Positions 36,773 to 47,447 of a stretch of 64,000 bases of DNA are shown one piece after another. A program made the position numbers and the translations under genes. The DNA is from Paraburkholderia sp. NMBU_R16 (GTDB lineage Bacteria > Pseudomonadota > Gammaproteobacteria > Burkholderiales > Burkholderiaceae), in the NCBI RefSeq assembly GCF_013282575.1, contig NZ_JAAAYE010000013.1, forward strand, positions 61,703 through 125,702, given 5' to 3'. The notes beneath the pieces are model-generated. The model ran no database searches, was not told the DNA's origin, and was given only the letters and a program-made list of their open reading frames with translations. Each line of letters opens with the position of its first letter. Within the stretch, counting starts at the first letter, position 1.

Positions 36773-36928
36773 ATGTCGCGCGCCCAGTCCGGCGCGCCGC
36801 AGACGGCGAGCGCCGCGGGTCGCAAAGAACGCCGGGTCCGTCGCCATGGCTGGGCAAGCAGGAAACGGGTGGCGGGTTTTCGTTCGGTAGGTATTGAAAG
36901 AGTCGTGTCTGAAAATGATCTCAGCTGA
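36773..36928 (+). CDS. Doubtful small basic ORF in nuoD-nuoE gap
   Basis: The 154-base gap between nuoD and nuoE is long for this operon. It holds a 51-codon ATG ORF rich in Arg, Lys and Ser (for example GRKERRVRRHGWASRKR) whose end overlaps the nuoE start by 14 bases. No ribosome site is visible. It may be chance in GC-rich DNA. Confidence 0.2.
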   Translation: MSRAQSGAPQTASAAGRKERRVRRHGWASRKRVAGFRSVGIERVVSENDLS

Positions 36929-37400
36929 AGGCCTGAAAGAAATCGATCGCGCGGTGGCGAAGTATCCCGCCGATCAGAAACAGTCCGCCGTGATGTCGGC
37001 GTTGGCCGTCGCTCAGGAAGAGCACGGCTGGCTCTCGCCCGAGCTCATGCAGTTCGTCGCGGACTACCTCGAGATGCCGGCCGTGGCCGTGCAGGAGGTG
37101 GCGACGTTCTACACCATGTACGAGACCTCGCCTGTCGGCAAGTACAAGATCACGCTTTGCACGAATCTGCCCTGCCAGCTCGGTCCCGATGGCGGTGCCG
37201 AGAGCGCGGCCGAGTACCTGAAGCAAAAGCTTGGCATCGACTTCGGCGAAACCACGTCCGACGGCAAGTTCACGCTCAAGGAAGGCGAGTGCATGGGCTC
37301 GTGCGGCGACGCCCCGGTACTGCTCGTGAACAACCACCGTATGTGCAGCTTCATGAGCCGCGAGAAGATCGACCAGCTGCTCGAGGAGCTTTCGAAATGA
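36915..37400 (+). CDS. nuoE: NADH-quinone oxidoreductase subunit E
   Basis: 24-kDa thioredoxin-like subunit (161 residues) with the [2Fe-2S] cluster N1a. Ligands: CTNLPC and CMGSCGDAP. The ATG at 36915 agrees with the family N-terminus; TTG 36894 is in frame but not supported. Its TGA overlaps the nuoF ATG, so the NADH-input module is co-translated. Confidence 0.97.
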   Translation: MISAEGLKEIDRAVAKYPADQKQSAVMSALAVAQEEHGWLSPELMQFVADYLEMPAVAVQEVATFYTMYETSPVGKYKITLCTNLPCQLGPDGGAESAAEYLKQKLGIDFGETTSDGKFTLKEGECMGSCGDAPVLLVNNHRMCSFMSREKIDQLLEELSK

Positions 37401-38725
37401 CGTCATTGCACGATCGCCATATCAAACCGCTGATTCTCGCGGGTCTCACGGGCGAGAACTGGCACCTCGAAGATTACGTCGCGCGCGGCGGCTACAAGCA
37501 ACTGCGCCGTATTCTCGAAGAGAAGATTCCGCCGGAGCAGGTCATTGCCGACGTGAAGGCGTCGGGCTTGCGCGGCCGCGGTGGTGCGGGCTTTCCGACC
37601 GGCCTCAAATGGAGCTTCATGCCGCGCCAGTTTCCGGGGCAGAAGTACCTCGTATGCAATTCGGACGAAGGCGAGCCCGGCACGTTCAAGGATCGCGACA
37701 TCCTGCGCTGGAATCCGCATTCGCTGATCGAAGGAATGGCCATCGGCGCTTACGCGATGGGGATAACGGTCGGCTACAACTACATTCACGGCGAGATCTG
37801 GGAAGTCTACAAGCGCTTCGAAGAAGCGCTCGACGAGGCTCGCCGCGCGGGCTTTCTGGGCGAGAACATCCTCGGTTCGGGTTTCTCGTTCGAGCTCTAT
37901 GCTCATCATGGCTACGGCGCTTATATTTGCGGCGAAGAGACGGCGCTGCTCGAATCGCTCGAAGGCAAGAAGGGCCAGCCTCGCTTCAAGCCGCCGTTCC
38001 CGGCGAGCTTCGGCGTGTACGGTAAGCCCACGACGATCAACAACACCGAAACGTTCGCGGCCGTGCCGTTCCTGCTCGAGATCGGGCCGCAGGCCTATCT
38101 GGAACTGGGCAAGCCGAACAACGGCGGCACGAAGATTTTTTCGGTGTCGGGCGACGTCGAACGCCCGGGCAACTATGAAGTGCCGCTCGGCACGCCGTTC
38201 GCGACGCTCATGGAGCTCGCCGGCGGCATGCGCGGCGGCAGGAAGCTGAAGGCGGTCATCCCGGGCGGCTCGTCCGCGCCGGTCGTGCCGGGCGACATCA
38301 TGATGCAAACCGATCTCGACTACGATTCGATCGCCAAGGTCGGATCGATGCTGGGTTCGGGCGCCGTCATCGTCATGGACGAGACGCGCTGCATGGTGCG
38401 CTCGCTGCTGCGCCTGTCGTACTTCTACTATGAAGAGTCGTGCGGCCAGTGCACGCCGTGCCGAGAAGGTACGGGCTGGCTGTGGCGCGTCGTCAACCGC
38501 ATCGAGCACGGGCAAGGTCGCCAGGAAGACCTCGACCTGTTGAACTCGGTGGCGGAGAACATCATGGGCCGCACCATCTGCGCGCTGGGAGACGCCGCCG
38601 CGATGCCGGTGCGCGGCATGCTCAAGCACTACTGGGACGAATTCGCATATCACGTCGAGCACAAGCGCTGCCTGGTCGGGCCGCACGCGGGTGCGCCGGC
38701 GGCGGCTGACGCGGCGCTCGCTTGA
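37397..38725 (+). CDS. nuoF: NADH-quinone oxidoreductase subunit F
   Basis: 51-kDa NADH- and FMN-binding subunit (442 residues). [13 protein letters not shown] (NADH/FMN loop), [14 protein letters not shown] (FMN), [17 protein letters not shown] and the N3 cluster motif [13 protein letters not shown] are intact. Coupled to nuoE by ATGA. Confidence 0.98.
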   Translation: MTSLHDRHIKPLILAGLTGENWHLEDYVARGGYKQLRRILEEKIPPEQVIADVKASGLRGRGGAGFPTGLKWSFMPRQFPGQKYLVCNSDEGEPGTFKDRDILRWNPHSLIEGMAIGAYAMGITVGYNYIHGEIWEVYKRFEEALDEARRAGFLGENILGSGFSFELYAHHGYGAYICGEETALLESLEGKKGQPRFKPPFPASFGVYGKPTTINNTETFAAVPFLLEIGPQAYLELGKPNNGGTKIFSVSGDVERPGNYEVPLGTPFATLMELAGGMRGGRKLKAVIPGGSSAPVVPGDIMMQTDLDYDSIAKVGSMLGSGAVIVMDETRCMVRSLLRLSYFYYEESCGQCTPCREGTGWLWRVVNRIEHGQGRQEDLDLLNSVAENIMGRTICALGDAAAMPVRGMLKHYWDEFAYHVEHKRCLVGPHAGAPAAADAALA

Positions 38726-38780
38726 CGCGGCGCGCGAAAGATCGATCGAGCGGTAAATAGGTTAAGGACCATTCACCATC

Positions 38781-41120
38781 ATGGTTGAACTTGAAATAGA
38801 CGGGAAGAAGGTCGAGGTGCCCGAAGGCAGCATGGTGATCCAGGCTGCGCATAAGGTCGACACGTACATTCCTCACTTCTGCTATCACAAGAAGCTTTCT
38901 ATCGCGGCCAACTGCCGGATGTGTCTCGTCGAAGTCGAGAAGATGCCGAAGGCTGTTCCCGCCTGCGCGACGCCGGTCTCGGCGGGCATGGTCGTGCGCA
39001 CGACGTCCGAGAAGGCCGTCAAGGCGCAGCAATCGGTGATGGAATTCCTGCTCATCAATCACCCGCTCGACTGCCCGATCTGCGATCAGGGCGGCGAGTG
39101 CCAGTTGCAGGACCTCGCAGTCGGCTACGGCAAGTCCGCGTCGCGTTACAGCGAGGAAAAGCGTGTGGTGTTCCACAAGAACGTCGGCCCGCTGATTTCG
39201 ATGGAAGAGATGACGCGCTGCATCCACTGCACGCGCTGTATGCGCTTCGGCCAGGAAGTGGCCGGCGTCATGGAGCTGGGCATGCTCGGCCGCGGCGAGC
39301 ACTCGGAAATCACGACGTTCGTCGGCAAGACCGTCGATTCGGAACTCTCGGGGAACATGATCGATCTGTGCCCGGTCGGTGCGCTGACGAGCAAGCCGTT
39401 CCGCTATAGCGCCCGCACGTGGGAGCTCTCGCGCCGCAAATCGGTGAGCCCGCACGATTCCGTGGGTGCCAATCTCGTCGTGCAGGTGAAGAACAACCGC
39501 GTGATGCGCGTGCTGCCGCTCGAGAACGAAGCGATCAACGAGTGCTGGATTTCTGATAAAGACCGTTTCTCGTACGAAGCGCTCAATAGCGAGGAGCGCC
39601 TGACGCAGCCGATGATCAAGCAAGGCGGCCAGTGGATGGAGACGGACTGGCCCACGGCGCTCGAATATGCGGCCAAGGCGCTCAAGGGTATCAGCGCGGA
39701 ACACGGCGCCGATGCGCTCGCGCTGCTCGGCAGTCCGCATAGCACCGTCGAGGAACTGTTCTTGTTGAAGGCGCTCGGCAACGCGCTCGGCACCCCGAAC
39801 GTCGATTTCCGCCTGCGTCAATCCGATTTCTCGGCAGCGCCGGCCGGAGCGCCGTGGCTCGGTATGCCGATCGCCGATTTGTCGCTCGTCGACGGTGGGT
39901 TCGTCATCGGTTCGTTCCTGCGCCGCGATCATCCGCTGTTGGCTGCGCGCCTGCGCCAGGCCGCACGGACGGGGGCGAAGCTGCATCTGCTGCAAGCCAC
40001 GGCCGACAAATCGCTGATTCCGAGCGCGAAGACGATCGTCGCCGCGCCGTCGGCGTGGCTCGATGCGCTGGCCGGCGTCGCCGCGGCGGTCTCGCAGCTG
40101 CGCGGTGTCGCCCTGCCCGAAGGCTTGGGCGGGACCGCGGCAACGCCCGCCGCGAAGGATGTCGCCGCTGCATTGACGAGCGGCGAGCGCCGCGTCGTGC
40201 TGCTCGGCAACGGCGTGGTCCAGCACCCGGACTTCGCCCGCATCCATGCGTTGGCGCACTGGATCGCGGATCAGACCGGCGCGACGCTCGGTTTCCTGAC
40301 CGAAGGGGCGAATACCGTCGGCGGCCATCTCGTCGGCGCGTTGCCCGGCGCGGGCGGCCTCAATGCTCACGATGCATTCGCTTCGCCGCGCAAGGGCTAC
40401 GTGCTGCTCAATCTCGAGCCCGAATTCGATACGGCCAACCCCGCGCAAGCACTCGCGGCGCTGGGGCAAGCCGAAACGGTCGTGATGCTCTCGTCGTTCA
40501 AGACTGGCACCGAATACGCCGACGTGTTGCTGCCGATCGCGCCGTTCACCGAGACGGCCGGCGCGTTCGTCAACGCCGAAGGCACGCTGCAGGCATTCAA
40601 CGGCGTGGTGCGCCCGCTTGGCGAAACGCGGCCGGCATGGAAGGTGTTGCGGGTGCTGGGCAATGTGTTGGGCCTGCCGGGCTTCGATTACGACACCGTC
40701 GAGGATGCCCGTGCCGCCGCGTTGCCCGATGGCGCCATCTCGGCGCAATTGTCGAATCGCGCGAACGCAGCGCTGGCCCAAGGTGGCGCGCGCGCTTTGA
40801 AAGTGGAGAAGGGAGCGCTCGAGCGCGTCTCGGATGTGCCGATCTACCATGCGGACCCGCTCGTGCGCCGCGCACCGTCGCTGCATCTGACGGCGGCCGC
40901 GCGTGTCGCGAATACGGTCGGCTTGCCCGCGGCGCTGTTCGATCAGCTCGGATTGAAAGAGGGCGATGCCGTGCGCGTGCGCCAGGGCGATCGCGCCGTG
41001 GTGGCGAGCGCAACGCGCGACGCGGACCTGGCTGAAACGGCTGTGCGCGTGTCGGCGGCAACGCCCGTCGGCGCGGCACTCGGCGGCCTCATCGGTGAAC
41101 TGCTGGTGGAGAAGGCGTAA
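38781..41120 (+). CDS. nuoG: NADH-quinone oxidoreductase subunit G
   Basis: 75-kDa subunit (779 residues) that carries the electron wire from FMN. N-terminal ferredoxin domain (HFCYHKKLSIAANCRMC), the His-ligated cluster segment HPLDCPICDQGGECQ, then CIHCTRCMRFGQEVAG, and a large molybdopterin-oxidoreductase-like domain without a visible cofactor. It ends exactly at the nuoH ATG. Confidence 0.97.
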   Translation: MVELEIDGKKVEVPEGSMVIQAAHKVDTYIPHFCYHKKLSIAANCRMCLVEVEKMPKAVPACATPVSAGMVVRTTSEKAVKAQQSVMEFLLINHPLDCPICDQGGECQLQDLAVGYGKSASRYSEEKRVVFHKNVGPLISMEEMTRCIHCTRCMRFGQEVAGVMELGMLGRGEHSEITTFVGKTVDSELSGNMIDLCPVGALTSKPFRYSARTWELSRRKSVSPHDSVGANLVVQVKNNRVMRVLPLENEAINECWISDKDRFSYEALNSEERLTQPMIKQGGQWMETDWPTALEYAAKALKGISAEHGADALALLGSPHSTVEELFLLKALGNALGTPNVDFRLRQSDFSAAPAGAPWLGMPIADLSLVDGGFVIGSFLRRDHPLLAARLRQAARTGAKLHLLQATADKSLIPSAKTIVAAPSAWLDALAGVAAAVSQLRGVALPEGLGGTAATPAAKDVAAALTSGERRVVLLGNGVVQHPDFARIHALAHWIADQTGATLGFLTEGANTVGGHLVGALPGAGGLNAHDAFASPRKGYVLLNLEPEFDTANPAQALAALGQAETVVMLSSFKTGTEYADVLLPIAPFTETAGAFVNAEGTLQAFNGVVRPLGETRPAWKVLRVLGNVLGLPGFDYDTVEDARAAALPDGAISAQLSNRANAALAQGGARALKVEKGALERVSDVPIYHADPLVRRAPSLHLTAAARVANTVGLPAALFDQLGLKEGDAVRVRQGDRAVVASATRDADLAETAVRVSAATPVGAALGGLIGELLVEKA

Positions 41121-42185
41121 ATGAGCTTGTTCGATACGATCAACGCGGGCGGCAGCGAGGTGCTCGGTGCGGCCTGGCCCACGGTCTGGGCGCTCGTGCG
41201 CATCGTCGTGGTGGCGGTCGCCATTTTGCTCTGCGTGGCCTATCTGATCCTCTGGGAGCGCAAGCTCATCGGCTGGATGCACGTGCGTCTCGGTCCGAAC
41301 CGCGTCGGCCCCGCCGGTCTCCTGCAGCCGATCGCGGACGTGCTGAAGCTGCTGTTGAAGGAAGTTATCCAGCCGAGTGCGGCGAACCGGTGGCTTTACG
41401 TCATCGCGCCGATCATGACGGTGGTGCCGGCTTTCGCGGTCTGGGCCGTCATTCCGTTTCAGGCCAAAGCCGTGCTCGGCGATATCAACGCGGGTCTGCT
41501 CTATGTGATCGCGATCTCGTCGATCGGCGTATACGGCGTGATTCTCGCGGGCTGGGCATCGAACTCGAAATACGCGTTTCTCGGCGCGATGCGCGCCGCC
41601 GCGCAGATGGTCTCGTACGAAGTGTCGATGGGCTTTGCGCTGGTGGTCGTGCTGATGACTTCGGGCAGCCTGAATCTGTCGGACATCGTCACATCGCAAG
41701 AGCGCGGCATCTTCGCGAGCCACGGCATCACGTTCCTCTCATGGAACTGGCTGCCGCTCTTGCCCGTGTTCGTCGTCTATTTCATCTCGGGCATCGCCGA
41801 GACTAACCGTCACCCGTTCGACGTGGTGGAAGGGGAGTCGGAGATCGTCGCCGGCCACATGATCGATTACTCGGGTATGGCGTTCGCGCTGTTTTTCCTC
41901 GCCGAGTACATCAACATGATCGTCATCTCGGCGCTCGCGGCCACGCTTTTCCTCGGCGGCTGGAGTGCGCCGTTCGGGTTCCTGTCCTTCATCCCGGGTA
42001 TTTTCTGGCTCGTCCTGAAGGTGTTCCTGCTGCTGTCCGTGTTCATCTGGGCGCGCGCCACGTTCCCGCGTTATCGCTATGACCAGATCATGCGTCTGGG
42101 CTGGAAGGTGTTCCTGCCCGTGTGCATTCTCTGGGTCGTCGTGGTCGGGTTCTGGATCATGTCGCCGCTGAACATCTGGAAATGA
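41121..42185 (+). CDS. nuoH: NADH-quinone oxidoreductase subunit H
   Basis: Membrane subunit (354 residues, eight helices) that builds the entrance of the quinone channel. [20 protein letters not shown] and the cytoplasmic loop [19 protein letters not shown] are conserved. It starts directly at the nuoG stop with no gap. Confidence 0.97.
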   Translation: MSLFDTINAGGSEVLGAAWPTVWALVRIVVVAVAILLCVAYLILWERKLIGWMHVRLGPNRVGPAGLLQPIADVLKLLLKEVIQPSAANRWLYVIAPIMTVVPAFAVWAVIPFQAKAVLGDINAGLLYVIAISSIGVYGVILAGWASNSKYAFLGAMRAAAQMVSYEVSMGFALVVVLMTSGSLNLSDIVTSQERGIFASHGITFLSWNWLPLLPVFVVYFISGIAETNRHPFDVVEGESEIVAGHMIDYSGMAFALFFLAEYINMIVISALAATLFLGGWSAPFGFLSFIPGIFWLVLKVFLLLSVFIWARATFPRYRYDQIMRLGWKVFLPVCILWVVVVGFWIMSPLNIWK

Positions 42186-42199
42186 GGGGCGCGAAGCAA

Positions 42200-42688
42200 A
42201 TGAACGCAATCCAAAACTTCTTCAAGACGTTTTTTCTGACCGAGCTGCTGAAAGGGCTTGCGCTGACGGGCCGCTACACGTTCAAACGCAAGTTCACCGT
42301 GCAGTTCCCCGAAGAGAAAACCCCGATCTCGCCGCGGTTTCGCGGCCTGCATGCGCTGCGTCGGTATGAAAACGGCGAAGAGCGCTGCATCGCATGCAAG
42401 CTTTGCGAGGCCGTGTGCCCCGCAATGGCGATCACGATCGAATCGGAGACGCGCGCCGACAACACGCGGCGCACGACGCGCTACGACATCGATCTGACCA
42501 AGTGTATTTTCTGCGGTTTTTGCGAAGAAAGCTGCCCCGTCGATTCGATCGTGGAAACACACATCCTCGAATATCACGGCGAAAAGCGCGGCGATCTGTA
42601 TTTCACGAAAGACATGCTGCTCGCAGTGGGCGATCGCTATGAAGCGGAGATCGCCGCGTCGAAGGCGGCGGATGCGCCGTATCGGTAA
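42200..42688 (+). CDS. nuoI: NADH-quinone oxidoreductase subunit I
   Basis: 23-kDa peripheral subunit (162 residues) with two [4Fe-4S] clusters, N6a and N6b: [13 protein letters not shown] and [14 protein letters not shown]. An N-terminal amphipathic helix lies on the membrane. ATG 42200, 14 bases after nuoH, is the family start. Confidence 0.97.
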   Translation: MNAIQNFFKTFFLTELLKGLALTGRYTFKRKFTVQFPEEKTPISPRFRGLHALRRYENGEERCIACKLCEAVCPAMAITIESETRADNTRRTTRYDIDLTKCIFCGFCEESCPVDSIVETHILEYHGEKRGDLYFTKDMLLAVGDRYEAEIAASKAADAPYR

Positions 42689-42719
42689 TAAGCACTGGCC
42701 TGACCGTTGTTCGCGTGGC

Positions 42720-42743
42720 GCGGGAGCCGGCATCGACTCCCGC
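42720..42743 (+). repeat. Hairpin between nuoI and nuoJ
   Basis: GCGGGAG / CTCCCGC, seven perfect pairs with a ten-base loop, in a 119-base gap. No T-run. It may affect message stability inside the operon. Confidence 0.4.
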
Positions 42744-42807
42744 GGCATGCGCGGCGTGCTGCCTACGAAACCCAGCCTGACGATGGGCTAACGATGAACC
42801 GGTAATC

Positions 42808-43515
42808 ATGGAATTCACTACCGTACTGTTCTACATCTTCGCGCTGCTCCTGACTGTGTCGGGGCTGAAGGTGATCACGTCGCGCAACCCCGTGGGGTCC
42901 GCGCTTTTTCTCGTGCTCGCGTTCTTCAATGCGGCCGCCATCTGGATGCTGCTCGAGGCGGAGTTCCTCGCCATTTTGCTCGTGCTGCTGTACGTCGGCG
43001 CGGTGATGGTGCTCTTCCTGTTCGTCGTCATGATGCTCGATATCAACCTCGACGTGCTGCGCAAAGACTTTAGGCGCTTCGTGCCGATGGCGACGATCGT
43101 CGGCGCGATCATCGTCGTCGAGACGGCGCTGATCCTCTGGCACGGCTACGGTGCGACGGCCACGCCGGTGCACGACGTGACGGCGACCGGCGGTGCGGCC
43201 GGCGTGGGTGGCGCGGCCGTCATGTCGAACACGTATCTGATCGGCAAGGTCATCTATACGGACTATGTCTTCGCGTTCGAAGTCGCGGGCCTCGTACTGC
43301 TCGTCGCGATCATCGCGGCGATCGCGCTGACGGCGCGCAAGGGTAAGGACAGCAAGCGCCAGCGCGTGTCCGATCAAGTGAAGGTGCGCGCGAAAGACCG
43401 CGTGCGCCTCGTGAAGATGCCCGCGGAGAAGGCGCTCGAAACGGCTCAGGGCCCCCAAGCGCCGGGTGAAGCGGGCGCGAACGTGGGTGCCGGTGCCGTC
43501 GGCAACAACGGCTGA
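42808..43515 (+). CDS. nuoJ: NADH-quinone oxidoreductase subunit J
   Basis: Antenna membrane subunit (235 residues, five helices) of the NuoA-J-K region. [20 protein letters not shown] and [18 protein letters not shown] are hallmark segments. The C-terminal ~50 residues after the last helix are long and charged ([20 protein letters not shown]), then Ala/Gly-rich. Confidence 0.96.
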   Translation: MEFTTVLFYIFALLLTVSGLKVITSRNPVGSALFLVLAFFNAAAIWMLLEAEFLAILLVLLYVGAVMVLFLFVVMMLDINLDVLRKDFRRFVPMATIVGAIIVVETALILWHGYGATATPVHDVTATGGAAGVGGAAVMSNTYLIGKVIYTDYVFAFEVAGLVLLVAIIAAIALTARKGKDSKRQRVSDQVKVRAKDRVRLVKMPAEKALETAQGPQAPGEAGANVGAGAVGNNG

Positions 43516-43532
43516 GCGGCGAGGAGAAAAAC

Positions 43533-43838
43533 ATGTTGACCCTGGCTCATTACCTCGTACTTGGCGCGATCCTCTTTTCGATCGGCGTCGTCGGCATTTT
43601 CCTGAACCGTCGCAACGTCATCATCATCCTGATGGCGATCGAGCTGATGCTGCTCGCGGTGAATACGAATTTCGTCGCGTTCTCGCATTACCTCGGCGAC
43701 GTGCACGGGCAGATCTTCGTCTTCTTCGTGCTGACGGTGGCCGCGGCCGAAGCGGCGATCGGCCTCGCGATTCTGGTGACTCTGTTCCGTACCCTCGACA
43801 CGATCAACGTCGAGGACCTCGATCAGCTCAAAGGTTAA
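43533..43838 (+). CDS. nuoK: NADH-quinone oxidoreductase subunit K
   Basis: Smallest membrane subunit (101 residues, three helices) with conserved Glu in the proton path: [20 protein letters not shown] and [29 protein letters not shown] precedes the ATG, 17 bases after nuoJ. Confidence 0.97.
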   Translation: MLTLAHYLVLGAILFSIGVVGIFLNRRNVIIILMAIELMLLAVNTNFVAFSHYLGDVHGQIFVFFVLTVAAAEAAIGLAILVTLFRTLDTINVEDLDQLKG

Positions 43839-43855
43839 ATTCAGGCACTGCGGTT

Positions 43856-45916
43856 ATGTCCACGACACTCAATGAAAACCTGCTGCTGGCGGTCCCGCTC
43901 GCACCGCTCGCCGGCTCGCTGATTGCCGGGCTTGCCGGCAAGGCGGTGGGGCGCAAGGGAAGCCACCGCGTTACGATCCTCGGCGTGCTGATCTCGTTCA
44001 TTCTCTCGTCGGTCGTCTTTTTCGACGTCATGAACGGCGCGAGCTTCAACGCGACGGTCTACGAATGGATGAACGTCGGCTCGCTGAAGTTCGAAGTCGG
44101 CTTCCTCGTCGATTCGCTGACGGCCATGATGATGTGCGTGGTGACCTTCGTGTCGCTGATGGTGCACATCTACACGATCGGCTACATGGCTGACGACGAT
44201 GGTTACGAGCGCTTCTTCTCGTACATCTCGCTCTTCACCTTCTCGATGCTGATGCTCGTGATGAGCAACAACTTCCTGCAGCTGTTCTTCGGCTGGGAGG
44301 CGGTGGGCCTGGTCTCGTACCTGCTGATCGGTTTTTACTTCACGCGGGAAAGCGCGATCTACGCCAACATGAAGGCGTTCCTCGTGAACCGTGTCGGCGA
44401 CTTCGGCTTTCTGCTCGGCATCGGTCTTCTGCTCGCGTTTGCCGGCTCGATGAACTATGGCGAGGTTTTCGCCAAGCGCACGGAGCTTGCCGCGCTGAGC
44501 TTTCCCGGCACGCACTGGGGCCTCTTGACCGTCGCCTGCATTTGCCTCTTCATCGGCGCAATGGGTAAATCGGCGCAGTTCCCGCTGCACGTGTGGCTGC
44601 CCGATTCGATGGAAGGCCCCACGCCGATCTCCGCGTTGATTCACGCCGCAACGATGGTGACGGCCGGCATCTTCATGGTGACGCGCATGTCGCCGCTGTT
44701 CGAGCTTTCCGACACGGCGCTCTCGTTCGTCATGGTGATCGGTGCGATCACGGCGCTGTTCATGGGCTTTCTCGGTATCGTCCAGAACGACATCAAGCGC
44801 GTGGTCGCTTACTCGACGCTCTCTCAACTCGGCTACATGACCGCCGCGCTCGGCGCCTCGGCCTATTCGGTCGCCGTCTTCCACCTGATGACGCACGCGT
44901 TCTTCAAGGCGTTGCTGTTCCTCGGCGCGGGCTCGGTCATCATCGGGATGCACCACGATCAGGACATGCGCAACATGGGTGGCCTGCGCAAATACATGCC
45001 GATCACCTGGATCACGTCGCTGATCGGTTCGCTTGCACTGATCGGTACGCCGTTCTTCTCCGGCTTCTACTCGAAGGATTCGATCATCGACGCGGTCGGA
45101 CTCTCGCATCTGCCGGGCGCGGGCTTCGCGTACTTCGCGGTGGTCGCAAGTGTCTTCGTGACGGCGCTCTATTCGTTCCGGATGTACTTCCTCGTCTTCC
45201 ACGGCGAGGAGCGTTTCCGCCATCCGCAGGACTTCGGCAACGGTCATGGCGCCGAAGCCGCCGCGCACGGCGGCGAGCATGACGACGGCCACGGGCACGA
45301 CGATCACGGCCATGCTCACGAGCCGCACGAGACGCCCTGGGTCGTGACGTTGCCGCTCGTGCTGCTCGCGATTCCGTCGGTCGTCATCGGTGCGATCGCG
45401 ATCGGGCCGATGATCTTCGGCGGATTCTTTGATCATGGCGTCGCGTTCGAGAAGGTCATCTTCATCGGCGAGAATCACCCGGCCATCGAGGAGATGTCGA
45501 AAGAATTCCAGGGCTGGTTCGCGATGGGGCTGCACTCGGTATCGGCCTTGCCGCTGTGGCTGGCGCTTGCCGGCGTCGTGACGGCGTGGTTCCTGTATCT
45601 CAAGCGCCCGGACCTGCCGGCTGTGATCCGTCGCGCGTTCGGGCCGATCTACACCTTGCTCGACAATAAGTACTACATGGACAAGATCAACGAAGTCGTC
45701 TTCGCCAAAGGCGCGGTCCTCATCGGCCGCGGGCTCTGGAAAGAGGGCGATGTCGTGGTCATCGACGGTCTCGTCAACGGAAGCGCGCGCTTCATCGGCT
45801 GGTTCGCGCGAGTGATCCGCTTCCTGCAATCCGGTTACATCTACCACTACGCGTTCGCCATGATTATCGGCATGCTGGGGCTCCTTACCCTGTTTGTAAC
45901 GCTCGGCGGCAAATAA
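43856..45916 (+). CDS. nuoL: NADH-quinone oxidoreductase subunit L
   Basis: Largest antiporter-like proton-pumping subunit (686 residues) with the long lateral helix. LFFGWEAVGLVSYLLIGFYF, KSAQFPLHVWLPDSMEGPTP and the SQLGYMTAALG block are intact. Between about residues 464 and 491, in a loop after the DALYSFRMYFLVF-like helix, lie nine histidines (HDDGHGHDDHGHAHEPH). ATG 43856; a longer frame from 43466 overlaps nuoK and is rejected. Confidence 0.97.
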   Translation: MSTTLNENLLLAVPLAPLAGSLIAGLAGKAVGRKGSHRVTILGVLISFILSSVVFFDVMNGASFNATVYEWMNVGSLKFEVGFLVDSLTAMMMCVVTFVSLMVHIYTIGYMADDDGYERFFSYISLFTFSMLMLVMSNNFLQLFFGWEAVGLVSYLLIGFYFTRESAIYANMKAFLVNRVGDFGFLLGIGLLLAFAGSMNYGEVFAKRTELAALSFPGTHWGLLTVACICLFIGAMGKSAQFPLHVWLPDSMEGPTPISALIHAATMVTAGIFMVTRMSPLFELSDTALSFVMVIGAITALFMGFLGIVQNDIKRVVAYSTLSQLGYMTAALGASAYSVAVFHLMTHAFFKALLFLGAGSVIIGMHHDQDMRNMGGLRKYMPITWITSLIGSLALIGTPFFSGFYSKDSIIDAVGLSHLPGAGFAYFAVVASVFVTALYSFRMYFLVFHGEERFRHPQDFGNGHGAEAAAHGGEHDDGHGHDDHGHAHEPHETPWVVTLPLVLLAIPSVVIGAIAIGPMIFGGFFDHGVAFEKVIFIGENHPAIEEMSKEFQGWFAMGLHSVSALPLWLALAGVVTAWFLYLKRPDLPAVIRRAFGPIYTLLDNKYYMDKINEVVFAKGAVLIGRGLWKEGDVVVIDGLVNGSARFIGWFARVIRFLQSGYIYHYAFAMIIGMLGLLTLFVTLGGK

Positions 45917-45931
45917 GGCGGGGGACACTTA

Positions 45932-47422
45932 ATGCACTCTTTTCCGATTCTTAGTACCGCAATCTGGCTGCCGATCGTTTTCGGCCTCGCCGTGCTCGCC
46001 GTCGGCTCCGACCGGAACCCGGCGCCCGCACGCTGGCTCGCGCTGATCGGCTCGGTTCTCGGCTTCGTCGTGACGTTGCCGCTCATCAGCGGCTTCGATC
46101 CTGCGACGGCCGACCTGCAGTTCGTCGAGCAGGCGAACTGGATCGAGCGATTTCATATCACCTACCACCTGGGCGTCGACGGCATCTCGATGTGGTTCGT
46201 CGTGCTCACGGCGCTGATCACGGTCATCGTCGTGATCGCCGGCTGGGAGGTCATCACCGAGCACGTTTCGCAGTACATGGCCGCGTTCCTGATCTTGTCG
46301 GGCATCATGGTCGGCGTGTTCTCGGCAGCCGACGGTCTGCTGTTCTATGTGTTCTTCGAAGCGACGCTGATCCCGATGTATCTGATCATCGGCGTATGGG
46401 GCGGACCGAACCGGATTTACGCCGCGTTCAAGTTCTTCCTCTATACGCTCGCCGGGTCGCTTTTGATGCTGGTCGCGCTGATCTATCTCTATGTCGTGAC
46501 GGGCACCTTCGATCTCGCGACATGGCAAAAGGCGCCGCTCGCGATGACCCCGCAGGTGTTGCTGTTCATCGCGTTCTTCCTCGCTTTCGCGGTGAAAGTG
46601 CCGATGTGGCCGGTTCATACCTGGCTGCCCGATGCGCACGTGGAAGCGCCGACCGGCGGCTCCGTCGTGCTGGCCGCGATCATGCTGAAGCTCGGCGCTT
46701 ACGGTTTCCTGCGCTTTTCGTTGCCGATCACGCCGGATGCGAGCCATACACTTGCACCCGTCATCATCGCGCTCTCGCTGACCGCGGTGATCTATATCGG
46801 TCTGGTCGCGATGGTGCAGGCCGACATGAAGAAGCTCGTGGCGTATTCGTCGATTGCGCACATGGGCTTCGTCACGCTCGGCTTTTTCATCTTCAATCAG
46901 CTCGGCGTGGAAGGCGCGATCGTGCAGATGATTTCGCACGGCTTCGTCTCGGGCGCCATGTTCCTGTGCATCGGCGTGCTCTATGACCGCATGCACTCGC
47001 GCCAGATCGCCGATTACGGCGGCGTGGTGAACGTGATGCCGAAGTTCGCCGCGCTCGTGATGCTGTTTTCGATGGCCAATTGCGGTCTGCCGGGTACTTC
47101 GGGTTTCGTCGGCGAGTTCATGGTCATCCTCGCATCGGTCCAGTACAACTTCTGGATCGCGTTCGGCGCCGCCTTCACGTTGATTCTCGGTGCGGCCTAT
47201 ACGCTGTGGATGTACAAGCGCGTCTACTTCGGTGCTGTCGCCAACGATCACGTCAAGTCGCTGACGGACATCAATCGCCGAGAGTTGCTGATTCTCGGCG
47301 TGCTTGCCGCACTGACGCTTTTCATGGGTCTTTATCCGAAGCCCTTTACCGATGTGATGCACGTGTCCGTGGAGAACCTCCTCTCCCACGTCGCGCAGTC
47401 CAAGCTGCCGCTGTCTCAGTAA
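45932..47422 (+). CDS. nuoM: NADH-quinone oxidoreductase subunit M
   Basis: Antiporter-like subunit (496 residues, about 14 helices). FFEATLIPMYLIIGVWGGPN with the essential Glu, PMWPVHTWLPDAHVEAPTGG with Lys nearby, and VAYSSIAHMGFVTLGFF are conserved. 15 bases after nuoL. Confidence 0.97.
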   Translation: MHSFPILSTAIWLPIVFGLAVLAVGSDRNPAPARWLALIGSVLGFVVTLPLISGFDPATADLQFVEQANWIERFHITYHLGVDGISMWFVVLTALITVIVVIAGWEVITEHVSQYMAAFLILSGIMVGVFSAADGLLFYVFFEATLIPMYLIIGVWGGPNRIYAAFKFFLYTLAGSLLMLVALIYLYVVTGTFDLATWQKAPLAMTPQVLLFIAFFLAFAVKVPMWPVHTWLPDAHVEAPTGGSVVLAAIMLKLGAYGFLRFSLPITPDASHTLAPVIIALSLTAVIYIGLVAMVQADMKKLVAYSSIAHMGFVTLGFFIFNQLGVEGAIVQMISHGFVSGAMFLCIGVLYDRMHSRQIADYGGVVNVMPKFAALVMLFSMANCGLPGTSGFVGEFMVILASVQYNFWIAFGAAFTLILGAAYTLWMYKRVYFGAVANDHVKSLTDINRRELLILGVLAALTLFMGLYPKPFTDVMHVSVENLLSHVAQSKLPLSQ

Positions 47423-47447
47423 GACCGAGCGGAGGAACGAAACGATC

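Noticed and set aside
38622..41723. 1033-codon minus-strand frame opposite nuoG and nuoH
   Set aside because: Antisense to well-conserved complex I genes; long open frames opposite GC-rich codons are common. Composition is Arg/His/Asp/Ala-rich without any domain.
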